64,000 bases of DNA, taken from the NCBI RefSeq assembly GCF_946893725.1, contig NZ_CAMPPE010000001.1:1-64000 (forward strand), written 5' to 3'. The DNA comes from Anaerococcus sp. Marseille-Q5996 (lineage in GTDB: Bacteria; Bacillota; Clostridia; Tissierellales; Peptoniphilaceae). Shown one piece after another: positions 1 to 8,644 of this stretch. The position numbers were made by a program, and so were the translations under genes. The notes under the pieces were generated by a model that saw only the letters and a list, made by a program, of their open reading frames with translations, ran no database searches and was not told the origin of the DNA. Positions within the stretch are counted from its first letter, which is position 1; every line of letters starts with the position of its first letter.

Positions 1-228
1 CTAAACATTTTGATTATTTCCTCATGCGAGAATGTAATTTCATAGGGTATTATTCTCCGTTTCCAGAGGCTATCCCCTTGTGTAAGGCAGGTTACTCACG
101 CGTTACTCACCCGTTCGCCACTAATCCATTCATTTTCATTCCGAAGAAATCTAATGAGTTTCATCGTTCGACTTGCATGTGTTATGCACGCCGCCAGCGT
201 TAATCCTGAGCCAGGATCAAACTCTCAT
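1..228 (-). rRNA. rrs: 16S ribosomal RNA, 5' portion (partial)
   Basis: The reverse complement starts near 228 and carries the universal bacterial 27F-type site (AGAGTTTGATCCTGGCTCAG) at about 206-225, followed by the conserved segment ending in the variable V1/V2 stems. The gene runs off the left edge of the window, so only about the first 230 bases are visible. The exact 5' end is uncertain by several bases. It reads away from the protein-coding part of the window and is preceded by a long leader and two promoter-like sites. Confidence 0.97.
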
Positions 229-538
229 GAAAAATATTTAGCTACTATCTTTAAAATAGTAGATTAAGTTTTATTCATAAAAGCTTTTTGATTCAAGCTC
301 TTTTCATTTACACTGATTTTAAAATCAATGCGTGATTTATTTTTATCCTTTTCTATATAATATAGATAAGAATCATTTTCTCGGCCGTTCCGTCCTGCGA
401 CCACTCCGTGGAGGGTCCTCTTCTGGCCGGACAGGCCTGCTTTTTTGGTTACTCAAATTAATTGATTAAGTTTAATTACTATTTATTTGTAGATAAGTTT
501 TAACTTATCTGGTTCAATTTGCCGTGTGTTAACGACAA
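229..538 (-). other. rRNA leader region
   Basis: About 300 bases of transcribed leader lie between the promoters and the 16S gene. It contains a small perfect hairpin at 242-262 (7-bp arms CTACTAT/ATAGTAG) and, at about 380-440, a strikingly GC-rich patch in otherwise AT-rich DNA that can fold on itself (GGCC and GTCC/GGAC segments). Such structures are expected for RNase III processing stems and antitermination signals in rRNA leaders, but the assignment is inferred. No protein gene is seen here. Confidence 0.6.
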
Positions 539-543
539 TATAT

Positions 544-572
544 ATAATACCACGATTAAAAATCATTGTCAA
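544..572 (-). promoter_or_regulatory. rRNA operon proximal promoter
   Basis: On the minus strand a perfect -35 TTGACA (567-572) is separated by 17 bases from -10 TATTAT (544-549). This is a near-consensus sigma-A promoter reading toward the 16S gene. Confidence 0.8.
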
Positions 573-638
573 ATGTTTTTGATAATTTTTTAATATTTTT
601 GCCATAAATTACTTTTATAGCAGGTGTGGTATTTTTAT

Positions 639-667
639 ATGATATACCATTTAAAAAGTTTTGTCAA
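639..667 (-). promoter_or_regulatory. rRNA operon distal promoter
   Basis: A second minus-strand TTGACA (662-667) is followed after 17 bases by TATCAT (639-644). With the proximal site it forms the tandem promoter arrangement usual for bacterial rRNA operons. Confidence 0.65.
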
Positions 668-735
668 ATATCATTTGAATTTACTTTCTAAGTGGTGCTA
701 TTAATTTTACTAGGTATTTTTAATTGTGTCAAGCT

Positions 736-1704
736 TTATTTGATATTTCTTCTATTATTTAATACATTTATTATTATCAGTAGACTAGTTGTTATTAATA
801 CACATACTACTGCCATGGCCATGCCTACTGAAACTGACCCTTGTTCGAACTCGCTTGTTATATATGTAGATACTGTCATTACGTTTGGTGGGCTGATGAT
901 AGAACTTGCTACTAGTTCTCTAAATGAAATTATTAATGTCATCATGGCTACTGAACTTATGCTTGGTGCTATTAGCGGCAAGATTATTTTTCTAAATGTG
1001 TAAGATATGCTTGCTCCACTTATTTTTGCGGCTTGGATGAGATTATCTCCCATTTGTAAAAAAGATGATGACACGTATTGGATAGTAAATGGTAAAAACA
1101 TTACTGAATATACTAAAATCATAAATCCTACTGTATTGTAAAGGGGGATAACATTATAGATTTTGTTCCAAAAAATCATAAGACCTATTACAAATACTAT
1201 GTTTGGAATCATTTCCGGTAAAATAGCTATGTTTTCCAAATATTTTTTCCATTTGCCTTGGCGATATAGACTTACTACTATAAATGTTCCAACTATTGCA
1301 CAAATAATGGCAGTTGCAGCTCCTAATCCGAAACTTGTCAGAAGGGCTCTTTTTGCTGCTGACCTATTTTGAAATAATTCTACATAATGCTTACCAGTAA
1401 AATTGCCAGCCTTAAGGCCATAGCCTCTTAAGTTTATAAGAGATGTGGCAATTATTGAAAAATATGGTATGCCTATTGAAAATATTATTAGTGTTAGAAT
1501 ATATAGAACAGATAGCACATCAAATAAAATCTCTCCAATTTCTGGTATTTCAAGTCCATAAATCATCCTTAAAACGGTAGTTTTTCCGCAACCAGAAGGT
1601 TCTTAGAGAGTAGTAAAAGAATTGTGGTCTATAACCAAATTCAAATCCTTTATAACAAAACTATCCGAAAACTTTTTATTAATATTTACAAGTGATATTT
1701 TCAC
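736..1704 (-). pseudogene. ABC importer remnant: ATPase N-terminus fused to permease, interrupted
   Basis: The frame opens at GTG (1702-1704) behind an AGGAG ribosome-binding site and encodes the start of a PotA/FbpC-type ABC ATPase (KFSDSFVIKDLNL). An in-frame TAA at 1603-1605 falls just before the Walker A motif (EPSGCGKTT at about 1576-1602). Still in the same frame, after LRMIYGLEIPE..GEILFD, the sequence switches abruptly to an inner-membrane permease with at least five hydrophobic segments and an EAA-like loop (AAKISGASISYTFRKIILP). The ATPase has lost its Q-loop, signature, Walker B and C-terminus; the permease has lost its N-terminal part. The simplest reading is an internal deletion that joined two neighbouring genes, followed by point mutation. 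The 276-residue permease part (ATG 1564-1566) could in principle still be translated, but no ribosome-binding site of its own is seen. Substrate was probably iron or a polyamine-like solute, inferred from the family. Confidence 0.8.
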
Positions 1705-1793
1705 CCCACTCCTACTTTCTTAGAAACTTTGCTGTACGGATAAGTTTACCTAATTAATTTATAAAATTTGCAATTTTTATGTAAACTGTGACT

Positions 1794-2504
1794 CTAATCA
1801 AGTTTACATAACTTGTCTGGATAATCTGTAATCAATCCATTAGGCTTAAATCTTAAATAATGGCTATAATCATAGTCTGCTTTTCCAAACCAAATATTTA
1901 AGCCAATATCATTTTCAGCAAATTTTTCTACCATTTCTTTATCAACGACAAAATTCATTGGGTGGTAATATTCCATGCCTAGATTTTTTACGTATTCCCA
2001 TGCTTTATGGAGTCTGGATGATTCTAAGACCCCGCATTTTATCTTTTGATCAATATTTTTAAATCTTACTAAAGATTGGTGATTAAAGGATGAGATTATT
2101 ATTTTTTCAGCAATATCATATTCTTTTATAAGCTCATAAACTTTTTCTTCTATGCCCCTATAATCGATAATAGAATTTTTTAGTTCGATATTTGTAATTA
2201 TTTCTTTGTCTTTGGCAAAATCAAAATATTCTCTAAGGCTTGGTATTCTTTGAATCTCACAATCTGGATATAGTTTTGAAGCATTTAGTTTTTGTAATTG
2301 TTCTAGGGTTTTTTCGCAAACTAAAGCCTCACCATCTGTTGTTCTTTCTAATGTTTCATCATGAATTATTACTAATTCCCCATCTTTTGACAAGTGCACA
2401 TCAAATTCTATACCATCTGCACCAGCTTCTATGGCTTTTTTAAATGCTAGCATGGTATTTTCTGGATATTTTCCCTTAAATCCCCTGTGGGCAAAATTTA
2501 TCAT
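1794..2504 (-). CDS. ugpQ: Glycerophosphodiester phosphodiesterase
   Basis: This 236-residue cytoplasmic enzyme hydrolyses glycerophosphodiesters to sn-glycerol 3-phosphate and an alcohol. The GDPD TIM-barrel signatures are all present: H6-R7 in [13 protein letters not shown], the metal ligands E33 and D35 in [12 protein letters not shown], and the second catalytic histidine H48 in IIHDE. Length is typical of the short bacterial GDPD class. There is no signal peptide, so it acts on imported or internal substrates. The ATG is preceded by AGGAGAATAAT. It stands alone between the ABC remnant and a small secreted peptide gene, with no transporter beside it. The gene symbol is by family, not proven orthology. 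Confidence 0.93.
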   Translation of the reverse strand: MINFAHRGFKGKYPENTMLAFKKAIEAGADGIEFDVHLSKDGELVIIHDETLERTTDGEALVCEKTLEQLQKLNASKLYPDCEIQRIPSLREYFDFAKDKEIITNIELKNSIIDYRGIEEKVYELIKEYDIAEKIIISSFNHQSLVRFKNIDQKIKCGVLESSRLHKAWEYVKNLGMEYYHPMNFVVDKEMVEKFAENDIGLNIWFGKADYDYSHYLRFKPNGLITDYPDKLCKLD

Positions 2505-2572
2505 ATTATTCTCCTATTTTTTATAATTATAATAATAAATTTATATAATTTTTATTTTGATTTTGTAAAATT

Positions 2573-2606
2573 TAAAAAAGAGCTGTTTTATAAGCAAACA
2601 ACCCTT
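2573..2606 (-). terminator. Rho-independent terminator of the small secreted peptide gene
   Basis: On the minus strand AGGGTTGTTT pairs with AAACAGCTCT across a 6-7 base loop and runs into six Ts. It lies about 40 bases after the stop at 2649. Confidence 0.75.
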
Positions 2607-2648
2607 TTGTGTTAATATATAATTCATATATGTTCAATTTAGTTTTAA

Positions 2649-2939
2649 TTATCTACAAGAATCTTTGTATTGACTGTGTCCACCATGAATAGCGCCTGCT
2701 GTTGTTCCAATTATCGACCCAATGGTAGCTCCTTGTGGTCCAGCAAAAGATCCTGCTTTTGCACCTGCAAGTCCACCTGCAGCTCCTTCAGTAACTATCC
2801 CAACGGATACATCTACTATACATTCTTTGCTGTAGCCGCTAGCGTGTGCAGTTTGAGTTGGCAATACCAAACCGATTCCTAATGCTAAAGATGCTAAGGC
2901 TATGTTAGCTTTTCCGATAATTTTTTTAAAATTTTTCAT
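2649..2939 (-). CDS. Small secreted glycine-rich peptide, bacteriocin-like
   Basis: A 96-residue product starting at MKNFKK (ATG 2937-2939, behind GGGAAGGAAG) is a better start than an ATG 7 codons upstream. Residues 1-33 look like a Sec signal peptide (KK, long Ala/Leu core, cleavage after AHA). The mature peptide of about 63 residues has a cysteine near each end (KEC and DSC) around a Gly/Ala-rich hydrophobic stretch with several GxxxG motifs (GGLAGAKAG, GSIIGTTAG), as in membrane-inserting class II bacteriocins. No immunity protein, dedicated ABC exporter or double-glycine leader is adjacent, so the function is an inference from composition only. It is monocistronic with its own terminator. 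It could equally be an unknown envelope peptide. Confidence 0.6.
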   Translation of the reverse strand: MKNFKKIIGKANIALASLALGIGLVLPTQTAHASGYSKECIVDVSVGIVTEGAAGGLAGAKAGSFAGPQGATIGSIIGTTAGAIHGGHSQYKDSCR

Positions 2940-3119
2940 TACGCTTCCTTCCCTTTTCAATCTTTAATTATTAGTTTCTAAAATTATTTTTTCAAATATT
3001 TCTTGGCTAGCCATTAAAATAATTACCCGCTGATTTTGCCTTTAAACATTTTTTTAGTAAAAATAAAAATATATTTAAAGTTTAATTATTAAATCACTAT
3101 TAGATTTTCCGCTTTAATC

Positions 3120-3128
3120 TGATATAAT
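3120..3128 (+). promoter_or_regulatory. Extended -10 promoter of the symporter gene
   Basis: TG-A-TATAAT (TATAAT at 3123-3128) is a perfect extended -10 element about 27 bases before the start codon at 3155. A weak -35 (TTAGAT, 3100-3105) is 17 bases upstream. The downstream leader is very short. Confidence 0.6.
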
Positions 3129-3154
3129 ACTTTAAAAGGCTTTAAGGATATATT

Positions 3155-4504
3155 ATGCATACAAATAAAAATAAAAAATTTAATAATATTGATGGTTTTA
3201 CTGGTAAGCTAGGCTTTACACTTTCTTCTGTAGGTTCTGCGGTTGGCATGGGAAATATTTGGCGTTTTCCTGTTATGGTTTCACTTTTTGGCGGGATGAG
3301 TTTTTTATTGCCATATTTTCTTTTTGTAATTTTAATTGCATCTACAGGAGTTATTGAAGAGTATTCCCTAGGTAGGCTTACTGGATCTGGTCCTGTCAAG
3401 GCTTTTTCCTTTGCAACAGGTCAAAGGGGCAATAAAAATATCGGAAAAAATTTGGGGATAATTCCTGTTTTGGGATCTCTTGCCTTAGCTATTGGATACA
3501 CTGCTGTTATGGGCTGGATTTTTAGATACAATTTCATGGCCATAAATGGAACTTTGTCTAGTTTTGCAGGCGACAATTCTTTGATTGCTATGACCTTTGA
3601 CCAAACTGCCAGTGATTTTAGCAATAATTTTTGGATAATTGTAGCTGGTATTTCTTCTATGATTATCATGTCCTTTGGTATTGCCAAGGGCATTGAAAGG
3701 GCAAATAAATTTTTGATGCCAATTTTATTTATTTTGCTACTTGGTCTTGCAATTTACATTGGGACAAATCCTGCTGCTAGCAAGGGCTACCAATATATTT
3801 TTAGCCTTAATAGAGATGAATTGCTTGACCCCAAACTCTGGGTTTTTGCCTTTGGACAAGCATTTTTCTCCCTATCTATTGCGGGAAATGGATCTGTGAT
3901 TTATGGATCATATTTGCCAAAAAATGAAGATATACCTTCTTCTGCCAAAAATATTGCGTTTTTTGACACCATAGCAGCCCTTCTTGCTGCCTTTGTAATT
4001 ATTCCAGCAATGGCCATTGGCAATGCTGACCTTACTGAGGGTGGGCCGGGACTAATGTTTATATATTTGGTAATTGTTTTTAACAAAATGGAAGCTGGGA
4101 AAATTTTGATGATAATATTTTATTTGGCCATACTTTTTGCAGGTTTTTCATCAATTATCAACCTTTATGAGGCTCCAGTGGCCTATGTCCAAGAAAAATT
4201 TGGCTTTAGCAGAAAAAGATCTGCATTTCTTATAAATGGTTTTGGCATTTTGGCAGCTATTTTTATCCAAGGCATCGTCGGACCTTGGATGGATTTTGTT
4301 TCCATATTTATAGCTCCTTTGGGCGCACTTTTGGCTGGCGTGATGTTCTTTTGGATTCTTGATAAAAACCTTGCCCTAAGCGAAGTAAATAAGGGGCGTA
4401 AAAAAGCCCTTGGCTCATGGTTTTATCCACTGGGAAAATACCTTTACTGTACATTGAGCATTTTAGCCCTAGTTCTGGGGATTATTTTTGGGGGAATTGG
4501 ATAA
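3155..4504 (+). CDS. Neurotransmitter:sodium symporter family amino-acid transporter
   Basis: The 449-residue integral membrane protein has the NSS (SNF, LeuT-like) hallmark GSAVGMGNIWRFP at residues 27-39, where unwound helix 1 binds sodium and substrate. About 11 to 12 hydrophobic segments follow, which is the usual size for prokaryotic members (LeuT, TnaT, MhsT types). Substrates of characterised bacterial homologues are hydrophobic or aromatic amino acids; the sequence alone does not tell which one is moved here. It is transcribed alone from the extended -10 site and ends at a strong terminator. Confidence 0.93.
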   Translation: MHTNKNKKFNNIDGFTGKLGFTLSSVGSAVGMGNIWRFPVMVSLFGGMSFLLPYFLFVILIASTGVIEEYSLGRLTGSGPVKAFSFATGQRGNKNIGKNLGIIPVLGSLALAIGYTAVMGWIFRYNFMAINGTLSSFAGDNSLIAMTFDQTASDFSNNFWIIVAGISSMIIMSFGIAKGIERANKFLMPILFILLLGLAIYIGTNPAASKGYQYIFSLNRDELLDPKLWVFAFGQAFFSLSIAGNGSVIYGSYLPKNEDIPSSAKNIAFFDTIAALLAAFVIIPAMAIGNADLTEGGPGLMFIYLVIVFNKMEAGKILMIIFYLAILFAGFSSIINLYEAPVAYVQEKFGFSRKRSAFLINGFGILAAIFIQGIVGPWMDFVSIFIAPLGALLAGVMFFWILDKNLALSEVNKGRKKALGSWFYPLGKYLYCTLSILALVLGIIFGGIG

Positions 4505-4512
4505 AAGTTTTA

Positions 4513-4538
4513 AGAGTAGATTATTCTACTCTTTTTTT
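4513..4538 (+). terminator. Terminator after the NSS symporter
   Basis: Perfect 8-bp stem AGAGTAGA/TCTACTCT with a TTAT loop, followed by six Ts. Confidence 0.9.
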
Positions 4539-4633
4539 ATAGAAATTATTGATAAATTTTCTATAATCTACTAAAGTTTATTATTAAATTTTGATAATAA
4601 TGGATATATTATATAAGAAAAAAGGAGGTTATT

Positions 4634-5350
4634 ATGATGGAAAATCAATTACTTCTTAGTTCAGTATTTGTTGCTGGATTTTTATCATTTTTTGCTCCTT
4701 GTACTTTTCCCTTGATGCCGGCCTACATCGGCATAATTACCGACCAAAATAGTGAATATAAGAATCTAAAATTTGGCAGGATTTTTATAAATGTTGGAGC
4801 AATTATAAAAACCATGACCTTTGTCTTAGGTCTTGCCACAAGTTTTGTTATTTTAGGTTTTGGAGCAGGATTTTTGGGGAAATTTTTTAGCAATAGATGG
4901 ATAATTTTCCTAGGAGGTTTGCTGGTATTTATCCTAGGCCTTCACCAAATGGAGATAATAAATATAGGAAAATTAAATAAGTCTAGGGAAATAAGTTTTA
5001 AAAACAATAAAACCAAGGCTCTTGGGACTTACTTGATGGGATTATCTTTCTCCCTAGGATGGACTCCATGTGTGGGGCCAATTCTTGGGGCGGTCTTATT
5101 AGCATCAGCAAGTCGTGGTACAGAAGTATACGGAGCCTTTATGATGTTAGTCTATTCTTTTGGGCTAATGATACCATTTTTGCTAATGGCAATCTTATCG
5201 ACCACCCTTAATAAAAATTTTAATTTTTTTAGTAAACACCTTACATTTTTGAAAAAATCGGGCGGATTTTTGATAATGATTATGGGAATAGTCATAATGA
5301 CAGGCCAACTTTCAAATCTAACAGCTTTTTTCAACAATTTATTTTTATAG
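4634..5350 (+). CDS. ccdA: CcdA-type transmembrane thiol-disulfide electron carrier
   Basis: This 238-residue protein with six predicted membrane helices carries reducing equivalents from cytoplasmic thioredoxin across the membrane. The two functional cysteines are in the family motifs FAPCTFPLMP (C23) and GWTPCVGP (C146). It belongs to the short CcdA branch of the DsbD family, lacking the periplasmic domains of full DsbD. A thioredoxin-fold lipoprotein gene starts 9 bases after its stop, so the pair forms a self-contained extracytoplasmic reductase. No cytochrome c biogenesis genes are nearby, suggesting the pair keeps other extracellular thiols reduced, for instance in oxidative-stress repair. 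The start has an AAAGGAGG site 8 bases upstream. Confidence 0.93.
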   Translation: MMENQLLLSSVFVAGFLSFFAPCTFPLMPAYIGIITDQNSEYKNLKFGRIFINVGAIIKTMTFVLGLATSFVILGFGAGFLGKFFSNRWIIFLGGLLVFILGLHQMEIINIGKLNKSREISFKNNKTKALGTYLMGLSFSLGWTPCVGPILGAVLLASASRGTEVYGAFMMLVYSFGLMIPFLLMAILSTTLNKNFNFFSKHLTFLKKSGGFLIMIMGIVIMTGQLSNLTAFFNNLFL

Positions 5351-5359
5351 GAGAAAAAT

Positions 5360-5932
5360 ATGAAAAAATTAATATTACTTGCAATTTTCGCCCTATCTTT
5401 GACCCTATCTTCTTGTGATCAGCAAAATAAAGAAGATATCGATGACCAAAAGTTACAGGCAGAAAATCAAGTAGAAGAAAATATTAATCAGCAAATTAAA
5501 AATGAAAAAGAAACAGAAAGTGAAGATTCTATAGTTTTAGAAGATAAGGATGGCAATCCAGTTTCTCTGGCAGATTATAAGGGCAAAAAAACTTTTGTAG
5601 AGTTTTGGGCTTCTTGGTGTCCGGTATGCCTAACCGGCCTAGAACAATTGGACCAATTATCCAAAAACGCTAGCGACTACAATATTGTAAGTGTAGTTTC
5701 TCCAGGACTTTTAGGCGAAATGCCAAAGGATGATTTTATAGAGTGGTTTGATGACCTTGGCCATGAAAATATTGAAGTCATATTTGATACAAATGGAGAA
5801 TTTATAGATGAATTTAATATAAGGTCCACCCCAACAAATGTATTCTTAAACTCAGATGGCGATGTGGAAAAAGTTCTGCCAGGGCAAATGCCAGAAGAAA
5901 TGATCAAGGAAATCCTAGCTGAATTTGAATAA
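5360..5932 (+). CDS. TlpA/ResA-like thioredoxin lipoprotein
   Basis: The 190-residue protein begins with a lipoprotein signal (lipobox LSSC, lipidated C19), then an acidic low-complexity linker to about residue 55, then a TlpA/ResA-type thioredoxin fold. The active site is WCPVC (C87 and C90), with the cis-proline loop in RSTPTNVF. It is anchored outside the membrane and would receive electrons from the CcdA protein encoded immediately upstream. A methionine sulfoxide reductase, the frequent client of such pairs in Gram-positive pathogens, is not present in the window. Client proteins are therefore unknown. Confidence 0.92.
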   Translation: MKKLILLAIFALSLTLSSCDQQNKEDIDDQKLQAENQVEENINQQIKNEKETESEDSIVLEDKDGNPVSLADYKGKKTFVEFWASWCPVCLTGLEQLDQLSKNASDYNIVSVVSPGLLGEMPKDDFIEWFDDLGHENIEVIFDTNGEFIDEFNIRSTPTNVFLNSDGDVEKVLPGQMPEEMIKEILAEFE

Positions 5933-5934
5933 GA

Positions 5935-5972
5935 AAAAGACCTTACCTAGGAAACTAGGAGGTCTTTTTTTT
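5935..5972 (+). terminator. Terminator between tlpA-like gene and pepF
   Basis: A stem AAGACC...CCTAG/CTAGG...GGTCTT with a GAAA loop and eight Ts ends the ccdA operon. It abuts the convergent pepF stop and may also work in the other direction because the other flank is A-rich. Confidence 0.85.
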
Positions 5973-5973
5973 A

Positions 5974-7755
5974 TTAGATTATTGCTTTTCTTAAGTCTTC
6001 TAAGGCTTCACGTGCTACATCCATAGCCTTTTGCATAGCATCTTTATTTGTCATATCAACGCCCGCTTTTTTAAGAACATCGATTGGATATTCACTTTCA
6101 CCAGCTTTTAGGTAGTTTAAGTAAGCTTCACGGTCTTCATCACTACCATTTAAGATTTTTTGGCTAAGGGCTACTGCGGACATAAATCCTGTTGCATATT
6201 GGAATACATAATAGAACATATAGAAGTGTGGGATTCTTGCCCATTCTGCAGAAATATATTCATCAACTTCTATATCACCACCAAAGTAATCACGGTTTAA
6301 GTCACCATATATTTGGTTAAGTTTTGCAGCTGGGATAGGCTCTCCCTCTGCAACTAATTTATTTACTTCATGTTCAAATTCTGCAAACATTGTTTGTCTA
6401 AATACTGTAGATTTAAATTGGTTTACGAAATAATTTAGTAAATATGCAGTTTCTTCTTCGCTTTGGCTATTTTTTAGCATGTAATCTAAAAGTAGTAGCT
6501 CATTGGTTGTTGATGCAATTTCTGCAAGGAAGATTGAGTATGACCCGTAAATGTATGGTTGGTTTTTCCTTGTGTAGTATGAGTGCATAGAGTGGCCAAG
6601 TTCGTGAGCAATTGTAAATACATCACCAATTGTATTTGTGTGGTTTAACAAGATATATGGTTGGGTATCGTATGATCCTGAAGAATATGCACCTGATCTT
6701 TTGCCTTCATTTGGCATAACATCAAACCATCTTTGGTCAAATCCCTTGCGGGCTACTTCTACGTATTCCTCCCCAAGTGGTTTGATTGCTTCAAGTACTA
6801 ATTCGCGTGCTTCATCAAATTCGATTTCTCTTTCATAATCTTTTACAAGTGGCACATATATATCGTGGAAACCTAGGTCATCTACCCCTAAAAACTCTTT
6901 ACGAAGGCTAGTGTAGTCTCTGTGGATGTCCATATTTTCGTGAACTACTTCTAAAAGATTGTCATAAATTTCTTCATCTAGATTATCTCTGAAAAGACTC
7001 ATCTCACGAGCTGACTTATATTTTCTAAGTTTTGATTCTATATTATGGCTAGTAATTTCCCCATCAAGTAAGGAAGCAGCTGTGTTTTCAAATTGCTTAT
7101 AAACTCCATAGTAAGTTTCATAAACCCTACGTCTAAAATCACGGTCCTTATCTTCTTCAAGAGTTGTGAAGTTTGCATCTGATAGGGCAACTTCTTTGCC
7201 GTCTTTTTCTACAGCTGGGAATTTCATATCTGCATTTGAAAAAATCATATAAGTAGAAACTGGATTTTGACTTAATTTTGAAAAGCTTGCTAGGATTTTT
7301 TCTTCATTTTCACTTAAAACGTGGTCTTTATTTCTAAATAAGTCCTCAAAATAATGGTCATATGCCTCTAATTCTTCTTTTTCACCCAGCATTTTTTTGA
7401 TGTCTTCATAGTCAGCTGCTAGAATTTCTGGTGTGATAAATGATAATTTTTCAGAAATTTCTGCTCCAGCAATAGAAGTTGTTTGGCTCATTTGTTGGTA
7501 GGTGCTATCAGCTGTATTTTCATCAGATTTTAAGTGGCCATAAACTCCTGCCTTGTGGAATTTTCTCATTAGTTTTTCGTAATCTTTTAGGAAATTTAAA
7601 AGATTATCAGCATTTTCTGTAATTTTGCCCTTATATTCTGTAAGCTTATCAGCAAGTTCTCTAGCTTCCTTTACTTCACTATAATATTGATCATCACTTG
7701 CAAAAATTAAAGAGGTGTCCCACTTTAATTTTTCATCTATTTCGTGTCTTTGCAT
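5974..7755 (-). CDS. pepF: Oligoendopeptidase F (M3 family)
   Basis: This 593-residue cytoplasmic zinc metallopeptidase cleaves oligopeptides of roughly 7 to 17 residues taken up by peptide transporters. The M3 zinc site HELGHS lies at residues 384-389 and a downstream glutamate-rich segment (AEIASTTNE) supplies the third ligand. Length and the N-terminal PepF domain match the family. It is the last gene of a minus-strand group glycerate kinase, rhomboid, lipoprotein, pepF with gaps of 27, 6 and 10 bases, so it is probably co-transcribed with them. Its role suits a peptide-fermenting organism with the opp operon at the right end of the window. Confidence 0.95.
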   Translation of the reverse strand: MQRHEIDEKLKWDTSLIFASDDQYYSEVKEARELADKLTEYKGKITENADNLLNFLKDYEKLMRKFHKAGVYGHLKSDENTADSTYQQMSQTTSIAGAEISEKLSFITPEILAADYEDIKKMLGEKEELEAYDHYFEDLFRNKDHVLSENEEKILASFSKLSQNPVSTYMIFSNADMKFPAVEKDGKEVALSDANFTTLEEDKDRDFRRRVYETYYGVYKQFENTAASLLDGEITSHNIESKLRKYKSAREMSLFRDNLDEEIYDNLLEVVHENMDIHRDYTSLRKEFLGVDDLGFHDIYVPLVKDYEREIEFDEARELVLEAIKPLGEEYVEVARKGFDQRWFDVMPNEGKRSGAYSSGSYDTQPYILLNHTNTIGDVFTIAHELGHSMHSYYTRKNQPYIYGSYSIFLAEIASTTNELLLLDYMLKNSQSEEETAYLLNYFVNQFKSTVFRQTMFAEFEHEVNKLVAEGEPIPAAKLNQIYGDLNRDYFGGDIEVDEYISAEWARIPHFYMFYYVFQYATGFMSAVALSQKILNGSDEDREAYLNYLKAGESEYPIDVLKKAGVDMTNKDAMQKAMDVAREALEDLRKAII

Positions 7756-7765
7756 TATTTTCTCC

Positions 7766-8638
7766 TTATTTTTCTATATCTATATTCATGCCCATATTTT
7801 GGGTAGTAGTTGTGGTTCTTGTGATTAATATGCGATCTTCCCCAGTAATATCTGGCAAATATCCCAAATCCATTTGGCGATTATCATAAAGGCTTGTGAG
7901 CGGACGGTGTTTTACCCCGTAAATATCTAACATAGATGGCAAATACCTAGCCTCTGCTTCCATACGATTTGTAATTGCCTGATCTAATGATCCTGGAATG
8001 GCTTGGTCAGTATATTCAACCACATCTCCCAATCTTTCGACTGTTGGACTTGTATCATTTACTGATGTCCTAAAAACCAAATTATCCATCAGGCTCATAA
8101 ATTTATTAAATAAATAGTAAACGCTATAAGTTTCACCATTATCAACTGTTACTTGGCTTACCAAAAGCATAGGGCCTGATTCGGAATTTATTTTATCAAA
8201 GCTTACTGTTGTATTTATGCCAGTTATGCCGGTAACCGGCCCAAATTCGCGTTCTGTTAGCTCATTATTCCTCTTATAAGAAAGAATGGTGGAATAAGCA
8301 CCTGCCCTTTGGCTAGATGGACGAAGTGAAATCCCAATTTGGCTATCGCCAACATTTGTATCTACAATATTTCCTACAGCATCAGCTGGATTTAGATTCT
8401 TGCCGCTCTTACCAGAGCCATACAAATTTTCCAAATCCAAATCATCTTCTGATTTTTCCCTTGCTGTATCAATCTCCTCTTCACCAGCCTTTTTGTAGGT
8501 GATGTCAGGCATTACAAAGTCTTTATCCTGCTTTTTTTCTGCAGTAGCTATTTCCTTTTCAAAATCAGCTCGTGATTGGAAGTCACAAGCTGATAGGGAA
8601 ATAATCATTGCAAGTATTACAAAAAAATTCTTTTTCAT
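7766..8638 (-). CDS. Lipoprotein of unknown function
   Basis: A 290-residue protein with a lipoprotein signal (LSAC lipobox, C18), a charged linker (residues about 20-80) and a globular domain I do not recognise. The domain contains a run of predicted beta strands (TTVSFDKINSESGPMLLVSQV) and ends in a Thr-rich stretch. It sits between the rhomboid protease gene (6 bases upstream) and pepF (10 bases downstream). The spacing suggests a common transcript, but the genes do not obviously share a pathway. No catalytic motif is apparent. Confidence 0.75.
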   Translation of the reverse strand: MKKNFFVILAMIISLSACDFQSRADFEKEIATAEKKQDKDFVMPDITYKKAGEEEIDTAREKSEDDLDLENLYGSGKSGKNLNPADAVGNIVDTNVGDSQIGISLRPSSQRAGAYSTILSYKRNNELTEREFGPVTGITGINTTVSFDKINSESGPMLLVSQVTVDNGETYSVYYLFNKFMSLMDNLVFRTSVNDTSPTVERLGDVVEYTDQAIPGSLDQAITNRMEAEARYLPSMLDIYGVKHRPLTSLYDNRQMDLGYLPDITGEDRILITRTTTTTQNMGMNIDIEK

Positions 8639-8644
8639 TAGTGC

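Noticed and set aside
380-440. GC-rich patch resembling a tRNA
   Set aside because: It lacks a T-loop GTTC box and a seven-base acceptor stem; it is better explained as a structured rRNA leader.
692-1003. 103-codon plus-strand open frame
   Set aside because: It is antisense to the permease remnant, hydrophobic by reflection of membrane helices, and has no ribosome-binding site.
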